64,000 bases of DNA from Streptomyces celluloflavus. Lineage in GTDB: Bacteria > Actinomycetota > Actinomycetes > Streptomycetales > Streptomycetaceae. Each line of letters starts with the position of its first letter. Position 1 is the stretch's first letter. The notes under the pieces were generated by a model. It saw only the letters and a program-made list of their open reading frames with translations, was not told where the DNA came from and ran no database searches. The stretch is taken from NCBI GenBank assembly GCA_000720995.1, contig JOEL01000004.1, positions 186,001-250,000 of the forward strand. The letters are read 5' to 3'. Below are positions 26,790-34,738 of this stretch, piece after piece. Both the position numbers and the translations under genes were made by a program.

Positions 26790-27502
26790 CCGCCCTGCTC
26801 CAGGTCGAGGACCTCCGGATCGCCTACGGCAAGATCGAAGCCGTCAAAGGCATCAGCTTCTCCGTCGAAGCCGGCCAGGTCGTCACCCTCATCGGCACCA
26901 ACGGCGCCGGCAAGACCACCACCCTGCGCACCCTCTCCGGCCTCCGCGCCCCCCTCGCCGGCCGGATCACCTTCGACGGCGAACCGCTCGGCGCCCTGCC
27001 CGCCCACGAAATCGTCGCCCGCGGACTGGCCCACTCCCCCGAAGGCCGCCGCCTCTTCCCCCGCCTCACCATCGCCGAGAACCTCCAGCTCGGCGCGTTC
27101 CTCCGCAAGGACACCAACGCCGTCGCACACGACATACAACGCGTCTACGCACTCTTCCCCGTCCTCGGCGAACGCAGAAAACAAGCCTCCGGCACCCTCT
27201 CCGGCGGCGAACAGCAAATGCTCGCCATGGGCCGCGCGCTGATGTCCCGCCCCAAACTCCTGATGCTCGACGAACCCTCCATGGGCCTGTCCCCGATCAT
27301 GATGCGAAAGATCATGGACACCATCCGCGAACTCCGCACCCAGGGCACCACCATCCTGCTCGTCGAACAGAACGCCCGCGCCGCGCTCTCCCTCGCCGAC
27401 CACGGCCACGTCATGGAAACCGGCCGCATCGTCCTCTCCGGCACCGGCCCGCAACTCCTCCACGACGAATCCGTCCGCAAGGCGTACCTCGGCGAGGACT
27501 GA
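26786..27502 (+). CDS. livF: Branched-chain amino acid ABC transporter ATPase (LivF type)
   Basis: A 238-residue ABC ATPase. Walker A GTNGAGKTTT, Q-loop region HSPEGRRLFPRLTIAENLQLGAF, signature LSGGEQQMLAMGRAL, Walker B LLMLDEPSMGLSP and the switch His replaced in the family manner by LLVEQNARAAL. It forms the second nucleotide-binding subunit with LivG. Last gene of the operon, closed by the hairpin at 27541-27573. Confidence 0.95.
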   Translation: MTALLQVEDLRIAYGKIEAVKGISFSVEAGQVVTLIGTNGAGKTTTLRTLSGLRAPLAGRITFDGEPLGALPAHEIVARGLAHSPEGRRLFPRLTIAENLQLGAFLRKDTNAVAHDIQRVYALFPVLGERRKQASGTLSGGEQQMLAMGRALMSRPKLLMLDEPSMGLSPIMMRKIMDTIRELRTQGTTILLVEQNARAALSLADHGHVMETGRIVLSGTGPQLLHDESVRKAYLGED

Positions 27503-27540
27503 CCCGCCGGCTCCGGCCGCCCGCACCACGACGACGACGG

Positions 27541-27573
27541 CCCCGCACCGGTCGATCACCGGTACGGGGCCGC
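27541..27573. terminator. Bidirectional terminator, livF / ANTAR regulator
   Basis: Inverted repeat GGCCCCG-C-ACCGGT with ACCGGT-A-CGGGGCC, one mismatch, short loop, between converging genes. Confidence 0.85.
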
Positions 27574-27592
27574 ACACGCTCGGCGCGCGTCG

Positions 27593-28276
27593 CTACGCGT
27601 CCTTCTGCTCCCGCTGTTCCTTCTGTTCCCTGTCCTTCTGCTTCTTCTCCGCGGCGTCCTCGATGACCGCCTCGGCGACCTGCTGCATCGAGAGCCTGCG
27701 GTCCATCGACGTCTTCTGGATCCAGCGGAACGCGGCCGGCTCGGTCAGCCCGTACTGGGTCTGCAGAACGCTCTTCGCCCGGTCCACGAGCTTGCGCGTC
27801 TCCAGCCGCTGGGTGAGGTCCGCGACCTCCTTCTCCAGCGTCTTCAGCTCGGTGAAACGGCTCACGGCCATCTCGATCGCCGGGACCACGTCGCTCTTGG
27901 AGAACGGCTTCACGAGATACGCCATCGCACCCGCGTCACGCGCCCGCTCCACCAGCTCACGCTGCGAGAACGCGGTCAGCATCAGGACCGGCGCGATGCT
28001 CTCCTCGGCGATCTTCTCGGCGGCCGAGATACCGTCCAGGACCGGCATCTTCACGTCCAGGATCACCAGGTCGGGGCGGTGCTCCCGGGCCAGCTCGACG
28101 GCCGTCTGACCGTCCCCGGCCTCGCCGACGACGGTGTAGCCCTCCTCCTCCAGCATCTCTTTGAGATCGAGACGGATGAGGGCCTCGTCCTCGGCGATCA
28201 CAACGCGCGTGGTCAGCGGCGGGACGTGCGACTGATCGTCATCGGCGACGTGCTGCTCGGGCTCGGCGGCGCTCAC
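27593..28276 (-). CDS. pdtaR: ANTAR-domain response regulator (PdtaR-like)
   Basis: A 227-residue response regulator whose output is RNA binding. The receiver domain (about 22-140) has the acidic pair E29-D30, phospho-acceptor Asp74 in VILDVKMP and Lys123 in LVKPFSK. A coiled linker (TELKTLEKEVADLTQRLE) leads to the ANTAR domain (about 150-205), which in relatives binds tandem hairpins in mRNA leaders and antiterminates. The C-terminus is a Lys/Gln/Glu run. The homologue and location match M. tuberculosis Rv1626 (PdtaR). The GTG start follows GAGGAG. No partner kinase is adjacent, so the sensor is encoded elsewhere. Confidence 0.93.
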   Translation of the reverse strand: MSAAEPEQHVADDDQSHVPPLTTRVVIAEDEALIRLDLKEMLEEEGYTVVGEAGDGQTAVELAREHRPDLVILDVKMPVLDGISAAEKIAEESIAPVLMLTAFSQRELVERARDAGAMAYLVKPFSKSDVVPAIEMAVSRFTELKTLEKEVADLTQRLETRKLVDRAKSVLQTQYGLTEPAAFRWIQKTSMDRRLSMQQVAEAVIEDAAEKKQKDREQKEQREQKDA

Positions 28277-28332
28277 GGGACTCCTCGGTAAAGGCAGGTG
28301 GTGCCCCATGAGCCTACCTAGCTCCTGTATGT

Positions 28333-28360
28333 TTGAGGCACGGAGGGGCTAAGCTATCCT
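28333..28360 (+). promoter_or_regulatory. Probable tRNA promoter
   Basis: TTGAGG (28333-28338) and TATCCT (28355-28360) with a 16-bp spacer, ending 14 bp before the mature tRNA 5' end. Confidence 0.6.
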
Positions 28361-28373
28361 TCGGATTGCAGGG

Positions 28374-28447
28374 GCTCCGGTAGTCCAATCGGCAGAGACG
28401 ATGCCCTCAAAAGGCATTCAGTGTGGGTTCGAGTCCCACCCGGGGCA
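28374..28447 (+). tRNA. tRNA-Leu (anticodon CAA), short variable loop
   Basis: A 74-nt cloverleaf. The acceptor arms are GCTCCGG / CCGGGGC (one U-G pair) and the D-stem pairs GTC / GAC with a C-A mismatch. The anticodon stem ATGCC / GGCAT encloses loop CTCAAAA, giving anticodon CAA at 28408-28410. The variable loop is TCAGT (5 nt), the T arm is GTGGG-TTCGAGT-CCCAC, and A is the discriminator. CCA is not encoded. CAA reads the leucine codon UUG, but bacterial leucine tRNAs normally have a long variable arm, which is absent here. U8, A14, A15 and U48 are present as expected for a folded tRNA. Confidence 0.88.
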
Positions 28448-28470
28448 CTTTACCTTCGTTTCCAAGGCTC

Positions 28471-28489
28471 ACAACCGTTGGGTTGTTTT
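28471..28489 (+). terminator. Weak intrinsic terminator after the tRNA
   Basis: Stem ACAACC / GGTTGT (28471-28476 with 28481-28486), 4-nt loop, followed directly by a T run (TTTTC). The stem is short, but this is one of the few hairpins in the window with a U-tract. Confidence 0.5.
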
Positions 28490-28556
28490 CACTCACTTCA
28501 GTGAACATCTCTTCGATTCGCTCCGTGACCGCGCGGCATCGTTCAAGCTCGCGTCC

Positions 28557-29330
28557 GTGTATGACATGGAAACCCGAGAGCGCACCCTCGCTCTCCTCTC
28601 CCAAGGCCGCAGCCTCAACTCGGTGAGCAAGCAAACCGGGATATCCCGGTACGCGATCCGCTCCTGGCAGACCCGCATCGAGCCGGTGTCGCGTGCGACG
28701 GAATGCCCGCGGTGCGAACGCGTGCCACGGCCACCCGAGAACACCGTCGCTTACGCCTATTTACTCGGCCTCTACCTCGGCGACGGCTGCATCAGCGCAC
28801 AGCCGCAGCGAGGCGGGTACGCCCTGCGCATCGCCTGCGCGGATGCCTGGCCCGGCCTGATCACCGCCTGCCGCGACGCGATGCGGGACGTCCGCCCGAT
28901 GAACAGCGTCTGCGTGATCGCGTGTCAGGGCTGCGTCATGGTCACCAGCTACAGCCGCCACTGGCCCTGCCTGTTCCCCCAGCACGGCCCCGGCAGGAAA
29001 CACGAGCGGCCGATCGTCCTCGAAGCCTGGCAGCGGCAGATCGTGGACGCGTATCCCTGGGAGTTCCTCCGCGGGCTCATCCACTCCGACGGCTGCCGGA
29101 TCACCAACTGGACGACGCGCACGGCCGGCGGGGAGCGCAGGCGCTACGAGTACCCGCGGTATTTCTTCACCAACACGTCCACCGACATCCTGCGGCTCTG
29201 TACCGACACCCTCGACAAGGTCGGTGTGGAGTGGCGGCCCTCGCGCCAGTCCCGCCGGGCGCAGTCCGTCTCCGTCGCCCGGCGCGCGTCCGTGGCCCTC
29301 ATGGACCGTCACATCGGGCCGAAGCACTGA
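28557..29330 (+). CDS. HTH - CxxC - LAGLIDADG homing-endonuclease-like protein
   Basis: A 257-residue protein. Residues 8-40 form a helix-turn-helix of transposase/recombinase type (ERTLALLSQGRSLNSVSKQT, then ISRYAIRSWQTR). A Cys pair follows at 50-53 (CPRC). Two LAGLIDADG motifs follow, LLGLYLGDG ending at D76-G77 and FLRGLIHSDG ending at D178-G179, about 102 residues apart as in monomeric homing endonucleases; both acidic residues are kept. The codon for Leu69, inside the first motif, is TTA (28761-28763), so translation should need the bldA tRNA. The GTG start (VYD) fits relatives recalled from memory; an ATG three codons later is possible and neither has a good ribosome site. It may be a domesticated regulator or an active nuclease. 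Confidence 0.8.
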   Translation: MYDMETRERTLALLSQGRSLNSVSKQTGISRYAIRSWQTRIEPVSRATECPRCERVPRPPENTVAYAYLLGLYLGDGCISAQPQRGGYALRIACADAWPGLITACRDAMRDVRPMNSVCVIACQGCVMVTSYSRHWPCLFPQHGPGRKHERPIVLEAWQRQIVDAYPWEFLRGLIHSDGCRITNWTTRTAGGERRRYEYPRYFFTNTSTDILRLCTDTLDKVGVEWRPSRQSRRAQSVSVARRASVALMDRHIGPKH

Positions 29331-29331
29331 C

Positions 29332-29358
29332 GGGGCCGGCGGTCGGAACCGCGGCCCC
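29332..29358. terminator. Bidirectional terminator, LAGLIDADG gene / pyk
   Basis: GGGGCCG-gc-GGT / ACC-g-CGGCCCC with loop CGGA, starting 1 bp after one stop and 18 bp beyond the other gene's stop. Confidence 0.8.
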
Positions 29359-29376
29359 ACGCGCGGGTGCGGGTGG

Positions 29377-30813
29377 CTACTCGGCGGTGTCGTCGGCGCC
29401 GATGCGGTGGACGCGGACGAGGTTGGTGGAGCCCGGGACGCCGGGCGGGGAGCCGGCGGTGATGATGACGACGTCGCCGGGGCGGCAGCGGCCGATCCGC
29501 AGGAGTTCCTCGTCGACCTGGGCGACCATCTCGTCGGTGGAGTCGACGGTCGGGCCGAGGAAGGTCTCGACGCCCCAGGTGAGGTTGAGCTGGGCGCGGG
29601 TGGCCGTGTCGGGGGTGAAGGCGAGGAGCGGGATGGGCGAGCGGTAGCGGGAGAGGCGGCGGACGGTGTCGCCGGACTGGGTGAAGGCGACGAGGAACTT
29701 GGCGCCGAGGAAGTCGCCCATCTCGGCGGCCGCGCGGGCGACCGCGCCGCCCTGGGTGCGGGGCTTGCTGCGTTCGGTGAGCGGCGGCAGGCCCTTGGCG
29801 AGGATGTCCTCCTCGGCGGCCTCGACGATGCGGCTCATGGTGCGGACCGTCTCGGTGGGGTATTTCCCGACGCTGGTCTCGCCGGAGAGCATCACGGCGT
29901 CGGTGCCGTCGATGACGGCGTTGGCGACGTCGGAGGCTTCGGCGCGGGTGGGGCGGGAGTTGTCGATCATCGAGTCGAGCATCTGGGTCGCGACGATGAC
30001 CGGCTTGGCGTTGCGTTTGGCCAGTTTGATGGCGCGCTTCTGGACGATCGGCACGGTCTCCAGCGGCATTTCGACGCCGAGGTCGCCTCGGGCGACCATG
30101 ATGCCGTCGAAGGCGGCGACGATGTCGTCGATGTTCTCGACGGCCTGTGGCTTTTCGACCTTGGCGATGACGGGGAGGAAGCGGTCTTCCTCGCGCATGA
30201 TGCGGTGGACGTCTTCGATGTCGCGGCCGCTGCGGACGAAGGAGAGGGCGATGACGTCGGCGCCGGTGCGCAGGGCCCAGCGGAGGTCGTCCTGGTCCTT
30301 GTCGGAGAGGGCGGGGACGGATACGGCGACGCCGGGGAGGTTGAGGCCCTTGTGGTCGGAGACCATGCCGCCCTCGATGACCTTGGTGTGGACGCGGGGT
30401 CCGTCGACACCGGTGACTTCGAGGGTGACCTTGCCGTCGTCGACGAGGATGCGTTCGCCGGGGGTGACGTCGGCGGCGAGGCCGTCGTAGGTGGTGCCGC
30501 AGAGCTGGCGGTCGCCTTCGACGGACGGTTCGACGGTGATGGTGAACTCGTCGTCGCGTTCGAGAAGTACGGGTCCTTCGCGGAATCGGCCGAGGCGGAT
30601 CTTCGGGCCTTGTAGGTCGGCGAGGATGCCGACGCTGCGGCCGGTCTCCTCGGCTGCCTTGCGGACCCGGTCGAATCGCGCCTCGTGATCGGCGTAGGTG
30701 CCGTGGCTGAGGTTGAAGCGGGCCACGTCCATTCCGGCGTCGACGAGTGCCTTGATCTGCTCGTACGTGTCGGTGGCGGGTCCCAGGGTGCAGACGATCT
30801 TTGCTCGGCGCAT
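29377..30813 (-). CDS. pyk: Pyruvate kinase
   Basis: A 478-residue glycolytic enzyme converting phosphoenolpyruvate and ADP to pyruvate and ATP. The N-terminus MRRAKIVCTLGPATDTYEQI, the active-site/metal segments GPKIRLGRF, VIAKVEKPQAVENI, MVARGDLGVEMP and ATQMLDSMI, and the C-terminal regulatory domain ending near VRVHRIGADDTAE cover the whole family length. The ATG was chosen for this conserved start, with GGAG 5 nt upstream; longer in-frame starts are not conserved. Downstream neighbour of the ANTAR regulator/tRNA locus. Confidence 0.97.
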   Translation of the reverse strand: MRRAKIVCTLGPATDTYEQIKALVDAGMDVARFNLSHGTYADHEARFDRVRKAAEETGRSVGILADLQGPKIRLGRFREGPVLLERDDEFTITVEPSVEGDRQLCGTTYDGLAADVTPGERILVDDGKVTLEVTGVDGPRVHTKVIEGGMVSDHKGLNLPGVAVSVPALSDKDQDDLRWALRTGADVIALSFVRSGRDIEDVHRIMREEDRFLPVIAKVEKPQAVENIDDIVAAFDGIMVARGDLGVEMPLETVPIVQKRAIKLAKRNAKPVIVATQMLDSMIDNSRPTRAEASDVANAVIDGTDAVMLSGETSVGKYPTETVRTMSRIVEAAEEDILAKGLPPLTERSKPRTQGGAVARAAAEMGDFLGAKFLVAFTQSGDTVRRLSRYRSPIPLLAFTPDTATRAQLNLTWGVETFLGPTVDSTDEMVAQVDEELLRIGRCRPGDVVIITAGSPPGVPGSTNLVRVHRIGADDTAE

Positions 30814-31085
30814 GTCTCCGACTCTATGACTTACCGACTGGTAGAGAGGTGTGGGGAAGTGACTGCCCAACGACCGCTCGGTGAAGGGCTCTTGACAAGT
30901 TGTGGAATGCGCGTGAAGGCGCTCCGATGAGCGGATTTGCCGTGTGCCGGGTGGGGTGGGTGGTGGTCCGGTCACCCGCTGTGGGGGGGTGCCGGCCGGG
31001 GCCCGGTGGCTGCCGGGGCGCGGCGGGCCGCTGTCGGCGGTGAGGCCGTGGCGTCGGATGCGGGTGGGGGCGCCTTCGTGGTCGC

Positions 31086-31442
31086 CGGTACTTCGCCCGC
31101 TTCGACGAGTCGCCCTCGCGCAAGGTCCGTGTGGACGGCCAGTACTACAAGGAGTACTGGGGTGAGGGATCGAGGCGGGCCCGGAACGCGGCCCGCTACG
31201 GGCAGAGCGACGGGATCGCTTTCGAGGAGGGCGTGGACGGCTTCGTGCCCTATGCGGGCGGCCTGTACGACAACGTGGAGCTGACCAGGTCGAAGCTGAC
31301 CGCCACCATGATCAGCTGCGGTGCGACCACGCTGCAGCGGTTCCACGAGGAGGCGGTCATGGTCCAGGTTTCCGAGCGGTCCTACGAGCAGAACACCGCC
31401 GAGGTGCGGCTGCGGGAGCGGTCCGTCGACTCCGGCGAGTGA
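31086..31442 (+). pseudogene. C-terminal remnant of an IMP dehydrogenase-family gene
   Basis: About 119 codons read YFARFDESPSRKVRVDGQYY, then the block through KEYWGEGSRRARN, FEEGVDGFVPYAGGLYDNV and the end of an IMP dehydrogenase/GuaB1-like barrel. The catalytic Cys loop, CBS domains and the N-terminal three quarters of the enzyme are missing, and upstream sequence in this frame is unrelated Arg/Gly-rich translation. No start with a ribosome site fits; the first GTG would give a 103-residue fragment. The family assignment rests on memory of GuaB C-termini. It appears to be a decayed duplicate or the scar of a rearrangement. Confidence 0.65.
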
Positions 31443-31624
31443 CACCCGGTCTGCCGGCCGCGTCGTCCCGCCACCCCCATTCCGGGGAGGGGCGGGGACG
31501 ACGTGCTCCGGGGCGCTGCGGGTTGGCCCTGAGCCGGTGCGAGCGGCGCTTCGGGCGGCTTGGGGTCGCCCCTCTCCCCCAGGGCCGGTTTCCCGTACGT
31601 CCGTTTCCCCCGTGCGGGGTTGGG

Positions 31625-33085
31625 TCAGGGGCGGGGGACGAGGGTGGTGGTCGGCCTGGGGATGGGGGTGGTGGGGCGGGTTGCGGGTTGGTGGAGGCCG
31701 AAGGTGGTGAAGGCGGTGCGGGTGGGGAGGGGGTAGGGAGGGGTGCTGCTGAGGGAGTTGAGGATGGTGGCGCTGCGCCAGGCGGCGAGGCTGAGGTCGG
31801 GGGTGCCGACGCCGTGGCTGTGGCGTTCGGCGTTCTGGACGTAGAGGGAGCCGGTGACGGCGGGGTCGAGGACGAGGCGGTGCTGTTCGTCGATGCGCGG
31901 GCGGCCGGCGGTGTCGCGGCAGAGGTAGGGCTCCAGGGCGGCGAGGAGGGTGTCGACGCGGCGTTCGCGGTAGCCGGTGGCGAGGATGACGGCGGCGGTG
32001 GTGAGGCGGGAGCGGGTGGCCTGCTGGGTGTGGTCGAGGTGGAGTTCGATCTTTCCGGGGCCGATGCGTCCGGCGGTGCGTACGGAGACGCCCGGGGTGA
32101 GGGTGGCGTCGGGCCAGCCGCCGTGCAGGGTGCGGCGGTAGAGCTCGTCGTGGATGGCGGCGAGGGTGTCGTGGTCGATGCCTTTGTAGAGCTGCCACTG
32201 TCCGGGGACGAGGTCGTCGCGGACGGTTTCGGGGAGGGCGTGGAAGTAGCGGGTGTAGTCGGGGGTGAAGTGTTCGAGGCCGAGTTTGCTGTACTCCATG
32301 GGCGCGAAGGCCGGGGTGCGGGCGAGCCAGTGGAGTTGTTCGCGGCCGAAGGGGCGGGCGCGCAGCAGGTCGAGGAAGATCTCGGCGCCCGACTGGCCCG
32401 CGCCGATGACGGTGATGTGCTCGGCGGTGAGGAGCTGTTCGCGGTGGTCGAGGTAGTCGGCGGAGTGGATGACGGGGACGGTGGGGGCCTCGACGAGGGG
32501 GCGCAGGGCTTCGGGGATGTAGGGGGCGGTGCCGATGCCGAGGACGAGGTTGCGGGCGTGGACGCGGCCGAGGGCTTCGGCTCCGCCTTCGGTGCCGAGC
32601 TGGGTGAAGTCGACTTCGAAGAGGTGGTGTTCGGTGTTCCAGCGCAGGGCTTCGATCTGGTGGCTGAAGTGGAGTCCGGTGAGGGATTCGCTGACCCAGC
32701 GGCAGTAGGCGTCGTATTCGGCGCGGTGGATGTGGAAGCGCTCGGCGAAGTAGAAGGGGTAGAGGCGTTCGCGGGTTCTGAGGTAGCTGAGGAAGGACCA
32801 GGGGCTGGTGGGGTCGGCGAGGGTCACCAGGTCGGCGAGGAAGGGGACTTGGAGGGTGGCGCCGTCGATGAGGAGGCCGGGGTGCCAGTGGAAGGCGGGG
32901 CGCTGGTCGTAGAAGGCGGTGCGCAGGTGGGTGAGGGGCTGGGCGAGGGCGGCGAGGGAGAGGTTGAAGGGGCCGATGCCGATGCCGGCGAGGTCGAGGA
33001 TCCGGGCGGGGTCCGGGGTTTCGGAGGGCTTGGTGTCGGTGGTGGCGAGCGCGTGGGTGGTGCCGAAGTGGGGGGTGGTGCTCAT
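31625..33085 (-). CDS. Lysine/ornithine N-monooxygenase-like flavoprotein (DesB/IucD type)
   Basis: A 486-residue NADPH- and FAD-dependent N-hydroxylase. The FAD motif GIGIGPFNLSLAAL is near residue 35, the NADPH motif GAGQSGAEIFLDLL near 240, and the substrate-side motif D-x(3)-L-ATGYRERR lies near 390. DesB hydroxylates cadaverine, IucD lysine and PvdA ornithine; the neighbouring decarboxylase gene favours cadaverine or another decarboxylated diamine, by inference. The ATG overlaps the stop of the upstream decarboxylase gene by 4 bp, so the two are translationally coupled. No acyltransferase or NIS synthetase (DesC/DesD) follows. Confidence 0.88.
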   Translation of the reverse strand: MSTTPHFGTTHALATTDTKPSETPDPARILDLAGIGIGPFNLSLAALAQPLTHLRTAFYDQRPAFHWHPGLLIDGATLQVPFLADLVTLADPTSPWSFLSYLRTRERLYPFYFAERFHIHRAEYDAYCRWVSESLTGLHFSHQIEALRWNTEHHLFEVDFTQLGTEGGAEALGRVHARNLVLGIGTAPYIPEALRPLVEAPTVPVIHSADYLDHREQLLTAEHITVIGAGQSGAEIFLDLLRARPFGREQLHWLARTPAFAPMEYSKLGLEHFTPDYTRYFHALPETVRDDLVPGQWQLYKGIDHDTLAAIHDELYRRTLHGGWPDATLTPGVSVRTAGRIGPGKIELHLDHTQQATRSRLTTAAVILATGYRERRVDTLLAALEPYLCRDTAGRPRIDEQHRLVLDPAVTGSLYVQNAERHSHGVGTPDLSLAAWRSATILNSLSSTPPYPLPTRTAFTTFGLHQPATRPTTPIPRPTTTLVPRP

Positions 33086-34518
33086 CGGGGCGTGTGGCCT
33101 TCCACGAGTTTCAGCAGCGTTGTGAGGTCACCGGACTGGGTGTGGGGGTTGAGGAGGGTGGCTTTGAGCCAGAGGCCGGTGGGGGTGACGGTGCGGCCGA
33201 GGACGGCGTGTCCGTCGGTGAGGAGGGTGCGGCGGATGCCGGCGAGGGTGGTGTCGTCGGCGCCGATGGGGCGGAAGAGGACGGTGCTGAGGGTGGGGCG
33301 GGAGTGGAGTTCGTAGTGGGGGTGGTCCTCGATGAGGTCGGCGAGGGTGCGGGCGGCGTCGAGGGTGCGGTCGACGAGGTCGCCGAGGCCGCGGCGGCCG
33401 AGGGCCTTGAGGGTGACGGCGATCTTGAGGATGTCGGGGCGGCGGGTGGTGCGCAGTGAGCGGCCGAGGAGGTCGGGCAGGCCGGCTTCGGTGTCGTCGT
33501 CGGCGTTGAGGTAGTCGGCGCGGTGCGCGAGCGGGGCGAGGGTGGCGGGGTCGGGGACGGTGAGGAGGCCGGCCGCGACCGGTTGCCAGCCGAGTTTGTG
33601 CAGGTCGAGGGTGACGGTGTGGGCGCGGGCGAGGCCGTCCAGGGCGGTGCGGTGGGTGTCGCTGAAGAGGAGCGGGCCGCCGTAGGAGGCGTCGATGTGG
33701 AGGCGGGCGCCGTGCCGGTCGGCGAGGTCGGCGATGGCGGGGAGCGGGTCGATGGCGCCGGAGTCGGTGGTCCCGGCGGTGGCGGTGATCAGCAGGGGGC
33801 TGTGCAGGGTGTGCAGGGCGGCGTCGAGGGCGTGGGGGTCGAGGACGCCGTCGGGGGTGGGGAGGGTGATCGGTCCGGGGAGGCCGAGGAGCCAGGCGGC
33901 GCGGTGGATGCTGTGGTGGGCATTGGCCCCGCAGACGATCTGGAGGGGGGCGGTGGCGTTGCCGTGGTGTGCCGCGGTCCGGCTCCGGCCCTGGTCGCTG
34001 TGGGTGGCTTCGCGGGCGAGCAGGAGGGCGAGCTGGTTGGATTCGGTGCCGCCGGTGGTGACCAGCGCGTCGGGGGCGGGGGCCGTCGGGTGGACGAGGG
34101 CGGCCAGTTCGCGGCAGGTGAGGGCTTCGAGGGCGGAGGCGGCGGGGGCCTGGTCCCAGGAGTCCATGGAGGGGTTGAGGGCGCTCGCGGCGAGGTCGGC
34201 GGCGGTGGCCAGGGCGAGCGGCGGGCAGTGCAGATGGGCGGCGCAGTGCGGGTCGGCGGGGTCGGCGGCGCCGGCGGCGAGGGTGTGGACGAGGGTGCGC
34301 AGGGCGGTGTGCGGGCCGCTGCCGTGTTCGGGGAGCAGGGGGGCGCAGGCGTCGCGTACGGAGCGGGCGACGGCTTCGGGGCCGCCGGGCGGCAGGGGGC
34401 CCGCGCGGTCCTCGGCGCCGGTGGTGAGGGCGTCGAGGACCGTGTCGAGGAGCGGGCGCAGTGCGCGGGGTCCGTTGGTGCCGCCGGCGAGGGCGGTGCC
34501 GGCGGGCGGCACGGGCAT
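33082..34518 (-). CDS. PLP-dependent decarboxylase (DesA/L-2,4-diaminobutyrate decarboxylase type)
   Basis: A 478-residue group II amino-acid decarboxylase. The PLP Lys lies in TVTLDLHKLGWQP, the Asp that contacts the pyridine in LHIDASYGGP, and the substrate region in LVTTGGTESNQLALLLARE. DesA of the desferrioxamine pathway decarboxylates lysine to cadaverine, and with the coupled monooxygenase it would supply N-hydroxycadaverine-like precursors. GAAGGG lies 8 nt before the ATG. An iron-box-like site is 51 bp upstream of the start codon. First gene of a two-gene unit. Confidence 0.87.
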   Translation of the reverse strand: MPVPPAGTALAGGTNGPRALRPLLDTVLDALTTGAEDRAGPLPPGGPEAVARSVRDACAPLLPEHGSGPHTALRTLVHTLAAGAADPADPHCAAHLHCPPLALATAADLAASALNPSMDSWDQAPAASALEALTCRELAALVHPTAPAPDALVTTGGTESNQLALLLAREATHSDQGRSRTAAHHGNATAPLQIVCGANAHHSIHRAAWLLGLPGPITLPTPDGVLDPHALDAALHTLHSPLLITATAGTTDSGAIDPLPAIADLADRHGARLHIDASYGGPLLFSDTHRTALDGLARAHTVTLDLHKLGWQPVAAGLLTVPDPATLAPLAHRADYLNADDDTEAGLPDLLGRSLRTTRRPDILKIAVTLKALGRRGLGDLVDRTLDAARTLADLIEDHPHYELHSRPTLSTVLFRPIGADDTTLAGIRRTLLTDGHAVLGRTVTPTGLWLKATLLNPHTQSGDLTTLLKLVEGHTPR

Positions 34519-34568
34519 GAACGTGCCCTTCTGAGCGGGGAGTTCAAGTGGCGGTCCGGCTCCGGACC

Positions 34569-34587
34569 TTAGGCCGCCCTAAGTTAC
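34569..34587 (-). promoter_or_regulatory. Iron-box-like (DmdR/IdeR) operator
   Basis: Read on the minus strand, GTAACTTAGGGCGGCCTAA agrees at 12 of 19 positions with the Streptomyces iron box TTAGGTTAGGCTCACCTAA as I remember it. Within it lies a perfect inverted repeat CTTAGG-CCGC-CCTAAG (34568-34583). Its place upstream of a siderophore-type gene pair supports iron control. Confidence 0.55.
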
Positions 34588-34738
34588 TTTCCCCGTATGG
34601 TGCCCGGCCACCGGTCCCGGTGGTTCCACCCGTTCGTGGGACGTGGCTGCCGCACGTGTTCGGGTGCCGCCGGCCGCTCCCCCGGCGGCCTGCGGCACCC
34701 GTGTCGTACGGCCTGGTCCGTGGACCGGCGCCGCGCCG

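Noticed and set aside
29331-29400. Possible attachment-site duplication of the tRNA 3' end after the LAGLIDADG gene
   Set aside because: I looked for a repeat of the T arm and acceptor sequence downstream and found none, so an integrative element bounded by this tRNA is not supported.
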